Source: Pampus argenteus
Lineage: Eukaryota; Chordata; Actinopteri; Scombriformes; Stromateidae
DNA: 64,000 nt
Assembly: GCA_036937835.1 (NCBI GenBank)
Contig: CM072878.1
Location: 11,976,001-12,040,000, forward strand
Direction: 5' to 3'
This document shows positions 25,573-39,400 of this stretch, one piece after another. The notes beneath the pieces were generated by a model that worked only from the letters and a program-made list of their open reading frames with translations, made no database searches and was not told where the DNA came from. Within the stretch, counting starts at the first letter, position 1, and every line of letters starts with the position of its first letter. The position numbers and the translations under genes were made by a program.

Positions 25573-28500
25573 TTTGAGAGTCCAACAGACAGCACTGAAA
25601 TTAAAGAGCACTTAAACAGAACCGCCTGACACCCCTGAAACCAATTCAAGTGTGCTTCTCATTTCAAAGGAATGGAGGGACAGTGGGTGGAGGTTTTAAT
25701 TATTCATAAAAACATAAGCAAATGAGTAACATGGTATTATTGATGAAAACAGGAGGCAGCAGTGGATGGAAAAGCAGGTCACTGAGGGCGAAAGAGGTGC
25801 AGGAGTCTTTCAAATCCCAATAAGATCCATAAGATTGGGCAGATAAAGCTTGTAGCTCAAGCATATAGCTAATGTTTAAACTAATCACATCCAGTTATTC
25901 TAGAGTAAGCACATCTGGAGTAGTTTATAGCGCTCTTCTTTGGCCTTCTTCTTCTGAATTAGAAATAGATATAAACATTTGAATGTAAATGTACAATTCA
26001 GTGATGAGAAAGAATACACCCTGTCATTTTAAATGTCCTTGACAACAACAGTTGTAGCTGTAGATTCACCATATTGCTCTTAAGAGGGATGCATTGCACA
26101 CGGTCTTGTCCACTGACTCTACTGACGGTGTGTTCATGAGCAGACTAGCACCAAAGACAAAGTTAGCACAGCATTATATCGATTTATTGAGGCTCATTTT
26201 CAGACTTTTTCCTCATTAAGTCTAGATAAGGGTGTGCAAGAAAACACAGTTTACCTATTAAGTATTTTGGATGATGACTGGCCAGACCGGATTCTGGTCA
26301 AAGCTGAATGCACAGTCAACACAGTCTCTGTAGTTGTCTTCTGTATTCAGAGTAGGCAAAGTCTAATATAATAGTCTGTCAGAAAGTTTGATCTGCATAT
26401 ACTACCCACATTGTAATGATACACTGCTGGTTGAAAATCATTAAAGTGTCTCTTTAAGGCACTACAAATTTAAAGCAAAATAGAAAGACGTTAGTGTAAA
26501 AGTAACCTTTAAGAAGGTCTCTCTGGGACGAGTGGAGAGATGTCTGTATGTCAGCTCGCCCTGAGCAAGGTTGCTTATCTCACACGGCCTTTGTAATAAA
26601 ACAGCTGTGATGCGAAATCCTGAGCAGCTGTTCGTGGAGTTAATAATTAGAAACACCAAGAGGCAATTTTAAAACTCAGCAGTGAATCCCAGTGATTGTC
26701 ACTAACAGTTACAGTTGCCAAACTAGTGTCAGGCCATCCTTAAGGCTTCATACAATACTTTCTTGTTTGTTGGGATCCCAAAACCTCAACACTTCCAACC
26801 AAAATCATCTCCAGACAAAAGAAACAAGAAAACGACAAGTGACAGTAACTGGGAGCTGTTATGGGTTGTCTAAAAATCACCCTTTGGTCACGATTTCAAT
26901 TCTTCTTTTATCACATGTGATATTGATGTGCTAAATGCTACTTGTATAGACTCAGGCCCAGAGAGGGTGAAAAGCCACACGTTAACTTCATCGTGATTAT
27001 CCTTCATTTCTGACCTGAGGAAATGCAGAGAGAAGGGCCTTTAGTCTCATGCAGTGCAATGCAGTGTCTATATCTAGATTTATAATACAACCCTAATGTA
27101 TTCACCCCAAAAAAAAACTTCAAGGCATCTTTGTCTGCTTGGGAATAGAAAATAAATTATCATCAACATCATCAGTATAACAAAATTACCATGGGGAGAA
27201 TGAAGTCATTTGTCACAGCAAGGGGGCCACTCATGAATCCATGTGCAGGTGGTTGGCAACAGCAGAAGAAGATGCTTTTGACAACACACTGCTTGGCTGA
27301 GTCCCCGGCGCTGATTAAAACAATATTCCTCAGCACATTACTTCATCTCAGCAGATCAGCAGAGCTGCAGCTGACCCAGCAGAAGAAACATATGATACAC
27401 ACATGCACAGTCTTGCACTTCAAATATGGTTCAAGGAGAAATCAATGTTTTTATTTTTTTTGTGATAGGCTGTAAAAAGTAATGTAGTATTGAGTTCAAG
27501 CCAGGTAAGCAGTTGCTCCGTCTGGCATGCTATGGCATTATTTCCTATATATTATCTAACTGCAGAAGCTCCCTGTGGTTTTAAAAATACACCCCTGGCT
27601 AAATATAGGGGGAAACACACCATAACAACTACAGTGGAAATTACAGCTTTTAAATCATTACCCTAGATATTTAAATAAGTGCCATACAAGGCATCTGCAG
27701 CATGAATTGAGCCTATAAATTATTTGACATGAACAGGAAGATCTCTTACGTGCTCATTAGATTTCTTATTTCAACAGAAGGCAAAAGATTCAGCAAACCT
27801 AGCGGCTGGTTTACCTTGAAAAGCCTCTTCTAGCCTTTCCACTCTGTTCCTCCAGTTTCTTTTATATTCTTATTATTTATTCTTTTCCCAGTCATAAAGA
27901 AATGTTTATGAGATAAAACAATGCAGCACAAACAAAGCAGCAGAACTATAGCACCCAGTTAAGTTGAGTAACATACTGACAACAAGCCAGCCTGTTAAGT
28001 CTTTGGGGGTCAAGCATTCAGGCCTCTGATACATCCTCTTTGCACCAGGAGGCATGCATCAAACACGTTTGTATATACATCCTGAACTGACTTTCAAACT
28101 CTACTTGCATCATGGCAGTGCTGTGTATACACATCCACAGATTCATCATTGTTTGTGGCTCGAGCTCCTGTGTAATCTCAAACTGAGCTGGGCCATGTTG
28201 TAATGTGGGTGGGCATATTATAAATACAAGGAAAGCAAAGATAAAAGAAAAAAAAAAATCCACTTGAATTATTGGTCTACCAGCAATTAATGTAAATAGG
28301 TAAACCTCACATTTTGGAAATATAATAAAATTACCAGAGAAATGAGGTAGCGTTGGAAGGTGTGGAATACTATATATAATTTAAATTTGACTTTTATTCT
28401 ACCACACTGGAGCACTGTGTGTGTCCGTGTTGAATGGGGGGTGGTGACAGGCACAGATTATGTGTCTGTAATCCTTTTTTTATTACAGTAAGTGCTCCTG

Positions 28501-28913
28501 GTGTCTCTGTGGTAGACAGCGTGATTTGCATACATCTCTTAAAGGATGGGATTCACTCCCTTAGTGTTTAAGTGGATTAAACAAGTGTCTGAGATTCTTT
28601 TCACGGGTAGAAACGTCAAAAAATGTGCTTCTTGCGTGTTTTTTGGATGATGTAAATTGTGTTTTAGTACTATGTTTGACTCTAATCCGTGTTAGTCAGG
28701 ACTAATTCCGTTTCCCCCCAAACACACATCTTCACTGGAAGAACATAATGACCATCTCAAACATCCTGCTGCCGTAGGGTTGAGTCCAACTGAACCTTGA
28801 CCCCTGCCTGAGAACTCTAACCCTACAGGAATTTACCAATAAACACCTGTTTGTTTCTACCTACTAATAACACTCAAAGGGAGAAGTGTTCGGGATTGAG
28901 TCATTACAATCAA

Positions 28914-28934
28914 ACACACACACACACACACACA
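28914..28934. repeat. (CA)n microsatellite
   Basis: Perfect CA run of 21 bp. Confidence 0.95.
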
Positions 28935-31900
28935 AAATGTTGATCTGCTAATCCTGTCCGTAGGGAGCGTCTGGACAGTCACAAGTGTCTGGGTGCTGAT
29001 TACTAGTGAGTTAGTGAATGAGTAGCAGAGCAGGATGAGGCTGATTTTCACAGGCTGTTGTCTGGTAATTAGGATACTGATTTACATAAACAAATCAGTA
29101 TCAAACAGATATGCTTTTATAGATCTGAAGTCAACAGTGTTTTAAGCCTGTTTATACATACATTTGACTTCGAGGTTTGAGAGGATAAGTTTAGCTTGTG
29201 CAATCGTGCAACTCCCAACATGAAATTAGTTAAGGTTCAAAATACTGTCAAATTGTACTGAACGTTCTTAGACTTTGAGTCAGCTGGCAAACAGCAAACA
29301 CTTTGCAGCAACAACTGACCAGATTTAATTTTTTCACTATAGTCATAGTCATAGTCAGTTTCTGTATACATCTTATGAATCTGAGGTTTCCCAAACTTTG
29401 AAACATTAACTTTAAACATACTGTAAAAATAAAATAGTTCACTGCAAATTAATTAGCCGTTTAAAACGAAAGATTATAAGCTGACATGTTTTCATACTGA
29501 ACTAACAAAATATGAAAGCATCAGCTCAAGTCGAAGATTTATGATATGTTTGGGTAAATGGTAGGCAGGAACTTAAAGTATACACAATTTGTAGTCCATG
29601 AGATAAAACATGCAAACCGCTAGTATCCTTTTAAGTACAGTATGGCCACAGTCAACATCTGCCCAGTCCACTTACAGCCCACAGCAGTCCAGGGCTTGGC
29701 CAGGGTTGGAGAGGGCATTTCCTGGTGTGAGAGGGCGGTGTGCCAGGCTGGGTGGTGCCACAATCACTACAGCACAGTGAGAAATGAGCCACCACACAAG
29801 ACAAACATAAACAGGGACACCAGCTGGGCAGGCTGACGCCGCATGCTTGTGTGGGTGCCTGCCAGCCTGGGCTGTGGCCTGGGGGTCTGGGTATGGTGGC
29901 TCAACACTCTCGTAGGCACCCCAAGTTGATGGGTTCACCCCAGTGGAAAGTCTGCATCAGCCCGCACAGAGAAGGTAACGATTCACCAGACCCCACCCCC
30001 CCCTAATGTAGCCATCACTTCCCAAGTGACCACAAGCTAAATGTATCCACCATGCACAGCAGAAAATAGCATAACTGTGGGGAGGGAGAGAGAAGAGGGA
30101 GCAGAGTTGGGGGAAGCTGATGAAAAGACATAAAAGTCTATGGTTGAGATGGATGAGAGAGACGTGATAAATGGACAAAATAGGAGTGGAGTGACCAAAG
30201 AGGGAGACAACTAAAGAAAACAAACAAATGAATATTGAGAGCAAGACAAGGAGAAAGACGTAAAGACAGGAGGAGGGTGAGTGGGGGGGATCTGAAAGAT
30301 GGATGGAGTAGTAGAAAAAGAGTACTGCAGACAGAGATGAAGAGGGGGATGGGGTCTCTCCAGTTCAACCACCACATATTTTCCCTCGTAAAGGATATAA
30401 TTTACAAAAACCAACTAAAAGGTCAGGAGCAGAGCATGCAGTGCCAACTCCATCTCAGCAGCCAACACATACTTTTTTTTCCTTTCTCTTTATGTCCGTC
30501 TCTCATTCTTTCTGTCCCTGTCTTTATCTGTCTCTCTGCCTCTATAAGCATCTTATCCGTTTCATAGAATATTTTGTAAAACAATATCTATTTATTTGGG
30601 ACTTACTCCAAGCACTGGTTAGATCGGGAGATGTTTCTGTGTGTTATACAAAGGTCGTATGTATTTTCTACAGTCTCAGTTTTTTGGTCAAAACACAAGG
30701 AGGAGAAGAGATGTGAAGAGGGAAGAAACGAACGAGTGCAACAGCAAAGGTGCAATGGGTGTGGCGTTGCAACAAGGGTAGGGGAAAGAAAGGACTTAAA
30801 GACATAAAGGCTTTGTGTTAAATAGAAAAACAGAAGAATGCTGTTGAATTACACTGCCTTAAATAAGTAAAAGAAGTGAATTAAACACCCTCCACCTGCA
30901 CCTTTCTGGCATGGAATTATAAAAAATTTGAAATTATGGACCATTTGTATAATTTATCATGTTTTGCCACTCTCTATAATGCCCAGATTTTCAACCCTCC
31001 TTATAAAGACTTTTGCTCGACTTTTGCCTTTAGATGTGGTCAGATGACACGTTGTGGAAACTTAACTACTTTGTACAGAGAGAAAAAGTGGAAGCAAAGC
31101 AGGGCATTATAAAACGCTTGATCATCCGTGTTCTCGTGGTCACTCCAACATGGCTTCAACTAGCAGAAAACACATCAAATTTCAGACCAGACACCCCGCT
31201 AATAAAAGTGACAGTCAGACTCTGGAAGTTGTCATGTGTCATGTGACATTAAAGATTATGGAGTTTTTTTGTCAGGAACAAGCTGGGAGTGAAAAATCAA
31301 AATCTGGAGGCCGACACTCCTATCCCAAAATTACTATACTGCTCAAGAAAGTAGTAGCAGTGGCCAGTGGGCTGAGTCAGGTCAGATGTTCACCATTTAG
31401 TTCAAAGGATAAAGACATCTGTTGACAAAAGACTGGTATTGACTGTGCTGATGACTGAAAATGCTGTGTTGGTTTGCGCAGTAGTTGGCTTTAGATTTGT
31501 GAGTGCACAGCTGTGAGTCCCCCACAGCTTCACAGCACCAGCGGAGCATGGATGGTCTATGAAGGCCAGGATGTGTGGAGAACAGGAAAGAATAATACAG
31601 GCAACCTCGCCCGCAGACGTGTGTGTGTATCTATTTATCTCCATTCATCCATTAAGTTGGTGTTTTTCAATCCAGTGCTAATGAAAGCTCCCCTAGGAAA
31701 ACCAACAGGGTAGGTCAGAGTGAAAGGCCAGTCGCTCCCCAGCTTTGTCCCATTGGACAAATGTGAGGAACAAGTGGTCCCTTAAAATACTTCCCTGCCA
31801 CAGGGCCTCCCCTCCATTTAACGGGCTGGTCTTTTGGTCAACATGTCTACGGTGCTTTGTGAAGGAGTTGCTCTTTCATCCTCACTCCAAGACCAAAATC

Positions 31901-33449
31901 CTCACAGCTGCCATACAAGAAGATTCATTGGAAAGGAGAACCAGCAGGGTACAGTAAACATGTAGGTATAAAGCTAAGTGATCGTAAACATTGTGACATC
32001 GACAACTACAGCAACTGTATTTTTAATAGTAATGTTAATAAAACATATTTAAATGGAATAGAACAATTCGGAATTGAAAACAAACGTGAAAGAAAGGTAA
32101 ATCCATAGTGTTTGTTTTGAAGTGTACCATCTTGTTAAAGTATATCACCTATGTGGCGCCTGAACGCATGGCTAAAGAAAAGGCATTGATGATTAAGTCT
32201 GTGTAACTCTACCTGTCAAATCCTGCAGAGTGGTGATGAATACTGTTTGGAGATGGTCTATGTGTGCTGAAAAAAAGCAAATAAATGGAAACTCATCTAG
32301 GCACAAATGTGCGTATGACAGTGTGGCATGTAATGTCAGCTTGCCCGTAGCAATGCAACCCCTCTACCTCATGGTTGGGCTGCTGTGTGAGAGACACCTG
32401 TGCCCCCACATGGACCTCAACGTACACACATACATAACCATGGAAGAGTGCCCCTATAATGAGGTTAAAGTAATGTCCCCACACACACACACTTCAATGG
32501 GTGATGCAAGACAGGAACATACTTTATGGAGATTTGAATGCTAAACAAGTCTTGCAGTGTTAGAACTAAGGATGCCTTTTAACTTGAAACAGTCCCTATA
32601 AATCAACAACCATGATGAAGTCTGCTTTCCTCATCATCTTTTGTGGCCGAAAGGAAAAAAAAAAATAAAAAGTTTATGACAAAAGACGGCAAAGGTACAA
32701 TAGAGGGCTTACACTCCCAACTCTTACAGGACTATACCTCCCACTTGTCTCCAATTCTTCAGTCCACTGCGCCCCCCCCCCCGCTTTGCACAAAATGTCC
32801 ATACCATAGCAGGCTGACTAATTGACCTTGCTGAAATAATGTTAGCTGTGCTTCATACAGACAACATTCAGTTGATGTTAGAGCAGGAAAGTCCACAGAC
32901 GTTTCTTCAAAAGCACACGGACTATAAAGACCAACCAGTGTTCCCTTTAAGAGTCCTCCACCTTTTCTTCTCTTCTCCCACTCTAACTGGCTTTACACAA
33001 TGGGAAAATTATTTCCTCACCACCACCCCAACTCTCCCACCAATTACATTTTGATGAAATGTTTTTAATCTGCTTAGGCCAAGTGCACTTGCACAGATAC
33101 ACACATACATACAACCCTTGGCAGAAAAAAAACAGGGAGGCCATGCAGGTGCAGAGAAGCTTTTGTTGTCAAAACATTTCCATAGAGATGAGAGAAATAT
33201 GACAAGCGTTGATGCTGTTCAGTCTTTTCCCTGCTGTTTTTTCTCTCTCTGTAGTCCACCTGTCAGTTACCAATATGTACGTGCAGGCAAACACACATAC
33301 ATTTTAAAGATTTGTGGTAACCTGAGATAAAGACAGCTTGTGTTTTAGCTTGTTCATAACAATTCGTTATTAGCTTAATCTGCAGGCTGACGGAGCAGGT
33401 GGAAATATCACTTTTCTACATGTTTCTGCTTGTTGAACAGGTGGTTTGA

Positions 33450-33860
33450 CAAGTTGTTCTTATGGGCTTTTTAGTCGCGAAGCTTTTATCGGACAAATTG
33501 GACGTCAACTTGAGTAAAACTTTATTTTTCACTTCCCCATTTGGGGGTAAAAAACCGCTTAGGCACTGCTTCTAAGTCTTATAATAGGCATATATTAGTG
33601 AATACCCTTCAAGCACAATGGCCAATGGGGAAACTCCAACACTCGTGCGCCCAACCAATGGTGTAACTTCGTCAGTCAGCGACATGTTATGGTGTGCAGC
33701 GGCATGCCTCCGCACTTTTCCCATTAAACTAAGCGTGGTATATTACTCCTGCTTCAATGACACTGACGTGTTTCGATAGTGTGGGCAGACAAATAGGCCC
33801 CACATGGGAAGTGACATCAGCCAGGAGCACATGTGGCCCACCTGCCACCAACCAATCAGG
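33450..33860. promoter_or_regulatory. CpG-enriched patch with CCAAT boxes, possible regulatory element
   Basis: About 14 CpGs fall in about 330 bp, and CCAAT pentamers lie at 33622, 33655 and 33852, the last as CCAATCAG. No coding potential or repeat is seen. It may be an enhancer or alternative promoter inside the coro7 intron, but composition alone cannot establish this. Confidence 0.2.
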
Positions 33861-36365
33861 GTGCTTCTTTAATAAAGATTTTCCTTTCTAAATCTGGAGT
33901 TTACTTTTCAGACAGCAGGTCTGCCAATGACTCACCCGGGATCGCTGGTTTTTATCACAGAAACATGATCATAAAAGAGAGTAAAATGAGCAGACGATCC
34001 ATCTAGCCTGCTCTCCCTATTAAGCGATAGGAAAAGTCTGCTCAGTCAGGCTCTCTTAAAAAGTAAGGACAGATGGGCTGGATTTGCTATTGTGCCAGAT
34101 GTGGATGACTACGCTCTGATATGGATTCGACATGAAACAATGACTCTAGTGTTAAAGCACCAACTTGCAGAACTGAATTACTAAACATAATGGGACTATT
34201 GTCTCATTCATCATAGCAGGTGTGTTTCGCTGTATCATCAAAGAGCCAACAAACAGTTTACAGTGTCTTCTAGGCGAGACATTTCGTTGTCCATATGAGG
34301 ACCAGTGAAGCCATCACGCAAGACTCTTTGGAAAAGTGAAACAACCATTCTCCGGGTTGTAGGTGTAGATGTGTCAAAGATCATTAACACATAAGGCACC
34401 AGTGTTATGTCATAACAAGCTTTCGATCAAATGGACTTTAAATGTTGACATATCAGTGTGGGTCAGAAATACCATCTTGGACTGTGTCATTTAAGAAGGT
34501 CTATCTATCTCCGTCTCTCACATTTTTCTGTCTGTGAATAATGTGGGCATGATCAACTCCTGCTTGTCTGAGTGCATCAATATCCCAGTGTCTCCCATTC
34601 CCTTTTGTACCTTCATTATTCTTAGTAAGGCTATGAGGTGTGCAGTGACATGCTGCCACTATGCAGCACTCCCAGAGGCAGCGGCGGAGGCCAGGCTGCA
34701 GGGAGGCGGTGGGCGGGATGCAGGGCAGAGGAAACCATCTACTAATGGGAAACACACTTCTCTCAATCACTAAAAATCGCTTTTCTACCACAGCAGAGAG
34801 AGAGATGGCAGCCATCCAGGAGGTGACTGGCGTCAAGAAGCGAGGCATGATTTAAAAACGGGAGCTTTGCCGCAACACGGTTCCTGACTCTTGTGAAAGC
34901 GACAATCATGAGTCTTATAAAACAAATGCATGTGTTGAAAGAAAGCTGAGGGAGGGGGGTTAAATAAAAAACACATAAAAATAGAAAGAAAGAAAGACAC
35001 AATGGACAAATTGGATATAAAATATGTACAGTTAAAGAAAATGAAAAACAAAAAAGATGAATGAAGATACAGGAAGGTTTAGAAAGCAGCACGACAGGAA
35101 ACTAAAGATAATTATGTAACAAATCGGACAGTAAGGAAACCATATGCATATTTCCACACAAGCTGCACCGACTTTGGAAGTTCTCCTTGAACCTGCCATT
35201 GCGGCTACAACACTTATACTACTCCCTGACACTGATATAGGGGTGTGTTTATTCATCTCCTGCATCCATGTGTTGTGAATAATGCCCTGTGCTGTTTCCA
35301 CTTTAGCCCTGCATCCTCTGCCAACACAGCCTTCGTTACCTCTCTATCAGACACTCAGCTACTGGATATCAGGGAGAAAAGTGCTGAAATGGACTTGGGA
35401 TGGCCCAAAGTAGTGTGAAGGCTTTTGGTAGGGCAAAAATCCCAAATGTTATTGCCAGTGCATTTTTAATAAAAAGGAAAAAAGACATTTTTCCAGATGT
35501 TGGGGGAAAGCAATATCTGCAGCTGCAAGTGCAACCGTGCTGCTGTTTTTGTAAAGGATTGAAAGTGAAGTCTGACACTGTCTCAAACTCCAAAACTGAG
35601 ACGGATTAGAGTGAGGTTCCAGAAAAAAAAAAGCCTTCTAGTTTTGAGTCATTTGTGCAATTACGTTAACAGCATGAAGATGTTCTCAACTGCCACGTAG
35701 TGCAGAGCACCTTCCTTTGACAAATCATCTCCAGTTCAGTATAGTCTGCATTAAATTATAATACAAAAAATAAATAAATAAAAGAAAATAAAGTTAAAGT
35801 GAATGGAAGAAGAGAAGGGGGAGGTAGGAAGGAAGGAGGTAGCTGAAGGTGGGAGGGAGAGACTTTTTCTATTTTTCCTTCTGTGGCGAGTTCACACAAA
35901 AGGGTCCTTCTGATCCCTGGAGTGCTGAGCACATACCTGCGGGATGAAATCAAAACCCTCTGTGAATTATATTAAATATCCCCTGCCAAACGCTCCACAT
36001 ACTTCCATGTGTTTTTTACCAGTTCTTAAAAGGCTCCATTAGGCTTTGCTCTAAAAAAAACCCTACTTAATTAGAATCCCAGACACCAGCACCTTCAAAA
36101 ACTCAGTAGCCTGTTTCCATTTCATTTGTGCAGATAGAAAAAAATGAAAGAAGTGAGGAAATAAAGGTAACAGAGAGAAGGTGTAAAAGGTGGTGGATTC
36201 TCTGAAGGATGGCAGCTGTATTTTTGACAGTAGGACATTTGTTCTTTAGTTTATCACAGGGCATGAAAGAGGAACAGAGGACTTCTATAGTGAGGTGTTA
36301 TGGAGTAAGATTGGGATTGACCTTCCATGAGAATCCCATAAAAGCTAATAGAGAGACAATATCTT

Positions 36366-36402
36366 AAAAAAAAAAAATAATAATAATAATAAAAAAAATA
36401 AA
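36366..36402. repeat. Poly(A)/(AAT)n tract
   Basis: A-run, then about five AAT units, then more A-rich sequence; a low-complexity tract. Confidence 0.9.
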
Positions 36403-39400
36403 TTTATAGCTCCCTCCTCCTTTTTCATCCTCTTTTCCTGGTCAAACTCCCCCTCCACTGAATCACAAACTGAAACCCCAAATGACTAACAGATTCCAGA
36501 CACCGTGTTTCAGCTGTCAGAACGCAGAGTTCAGGTTCTTTGACAGAGCGTGTGCGGTCACATCTTAACCCTACCCCATCACCCAGAGCCAACTTGACCC
36601 TGTGGATCACCTGAGGATTGTAGTTCTGCCTTTAAACATTAGTTTCTGAGCTGGACCGAAACAACAAAGTTCCTTTTGCTCTTAAAAAAAAGGAGTAAGG
36701 TTAACCTATCGTTCAAATATTCTGTGGCTTTTTTTTTTTTTCTTTTTGGTCTGGTTTGGTTAGCAGTGCTGCAGCTGCACCTAATCCCCACAGGAAAGCC
36801 TTCATCTGGGACTGATTTTAGAGTGCCTGGGCCGGGTTAGGAGAAAGGGGGGACTGTTCTGTAAAGGCTGGTTCCTTTTTCAAGGCACAGGCCTCTTTTC
36901 AATCCATCTGATTAAAGGGAGTTTGGCTCAATTACACCCAATGACTGGGCCCTGCTCTCAGGCACGACCCTGGTAAAAAAATAAAAAAAATAATAAAAAT
37001 GCACAGAAATAGATTGTAGAAAGTCAATAGGGGGTGTGAGTATATGCATCGCACCTGTGTCAGTACCTTCTGTTCTTCACAAAACCTCTCCCTAACCCTA
37101 ACCCTCAGCAGTCCGTACAGTCTGTCAGCAGTGGCAATTTCTTTGTTTAAACCATGACTGACTTGTGAAAACAGTCGGGTCGCCTCTCCAGGGACAGTCT
37201 TATGTCCTCTCCAATTGGTGGATGCTGGTGGGCACCAGGGTCACAGCCATCTTTTTTAATCAGCCTCATGTCAAGTCTCAAGTCAGAAGAAAGACAGAGC
37301 TGAGGTTTGCCATGATGAGAAGTAATGAAAGATGCATGTGTGTGTTGTCTACTTGTATATATTCAAATGCTTGAGGAGAGGAGCAGAACATTGGTGGTGA
37401 CTGAGGACAATTACAGAGTTTAAGCCAGATTTTTTTTCTCTTGCTTATAGTTTCGTCACGCTGAATCCTAACCGAGTGACCCTCGGTGAGTTCACTGTCA
37501 GCTTTATGACACTATTACAAGCTACTATACAGGCACGCATCATCGAGATTTTCCTGTGTTAACAGTGAGCGTGTTTAATATGTGTGTAGCTGCTAAAGTG
37601 GGTGAGTATGGATAATTATCGTGACGTCTCAAGCATTTACACGGGAAGCTGGTTGCAATTGCGCCCAGTTGTAAAGTTCACTGATTGCAGCTAGCTTAGA
37701 GCTCCAATTAAACTCATTATTGTAATTCAGATTTATAGAGGGAAGAGTATGCGGGAGAGAGCCGTAGACACACAAAAGTCCATGCTGTTCTCCAATGTCC
37801 AGATCTGCAGCTTGCATGGAAAACAGGCCCGCAATAATAACTACCTCTGCACGGTTAAAAGCACCCCTCTCAGACTCATCCCCTTTCATGCCTCGATTCT
37901 TCAGTCTCCATTTCAACCCCAACCAAAAAATAAACATTTCCCCTCCATTATTCTCTATCCAAATTATATTCCACCCACAACCCCATTTCACTGGCTCATG
38001 CTCTGGGCCTCTTTATATTGTGACACTCCAAAGAAAACAGTCCTACTGAATGTTGTGGACGAGCATAGCTAACCTGATACAAGCCAGCTCGCTGCTCCAA
38101 TTACACACCCTGTTTACCATGGGCCTTTTAATTAAAAACATGCAAGAAAAAAAAAAAAAAAGAACAAATCCATCTTTATATGCACCTCAGGCCTAAAATG
38201 ACAGGGAGGAAATGCTCCACTATGGATGTTTGACTTTGAGCTTTCTCAGCTGCTCATGTACACCAGCACAGTTCAATCTATCAAGTGCACAGAAACATGG
38301 TGGAAACAAAGTCTCCTTTTGATCATTGCATTTTGTCTCTTTCATAGCTGCTTAGTCACACACAAGAGACATGCACTGAGGCAATACTGAACTGAAACAA
38401 AATTATCCACAGACAACTGACCATAATAACAAACCAGAAACAAAGAATTAATACCCCGAAGGCCAAAGGGAACTTGAGGACAGACTGATGCTGAAGGGAA
38501 CAAGCTGAAGAAAGTATTGTGCCTTTGCCCAAGAAACTACAAGCAGTGAGATAATGAATAAAGAGTGGATAGCATGAGTGGAAAGACGGCCAGTCACAAG
38601 CCTGTATTCCCCAGTTGTACTATAAAAACAATGATAAAAAAAGACACAGTAAGACTAAATAAACAGCCAGCAACACTGGACATTTTGACCTTGCCATTGC
38701 CTAGAAACAGGTCTGCCAATCCTGTTATCAGCATTTGCTGATTGCAGACTACGTCTCAAAGCTATTTAGCTTCATGTAGTGTTTGGCCGGTGCTTAGATA
38801 GATCTGACTGAACAGTGAAGTAGTGATTACGCCCAGAGCCAGGGTCTGAAACAGTAGTTAGGATCAAAATCTAAGACCGGAGCTTTGTTGAAGCTGTAGA
38901 TCCATTTAAAAAGAGCAAAAAAGCGTGATGGAGGAGGAGGAGGATGAAGGTTATAGATTAGGTAGGATAAGAGGGAAGAGAGATGAGGTGGTGTATAATA
39001 TGCTATTAATAAACATCGCAGACCCTTTCAACACAAGCACACTTTAAAATGTGCTTATTTAGTACAGCTTTTAAAAGCTTGATTGAAACTTGAAAATATG
39101 GTGCTGAACTGATATTTTGTGAGATGTTAACAGATATCTTTAAGGCTCAATCAAAAGCGTTTTGAGGGAAAAAAGGAATAAGGATGAAAGAAATATTGTG
39201 GAAAATTGAGAAATTGGAATGGATGTCAGTAAAGGGCAAGGTCTCATCTGTCATTTGATTGCCTACCTGTTTTATATCAGGGCTGGTCTGCAGGCAATTG
39301 GAGGGGATGTGGCCTTGGGAATGATTGCTCTCGGACACCATCCCCCACATGTGATAGCATAATTGAAGTGATTTAATACAGGACCATTACAGATGAGGCA

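Noticed and set aside
37084..37107. CCCTAACCCTAACCCT telomere-like run
   Set aside because: Only two to three units; too short for an interstitial telomeric array.
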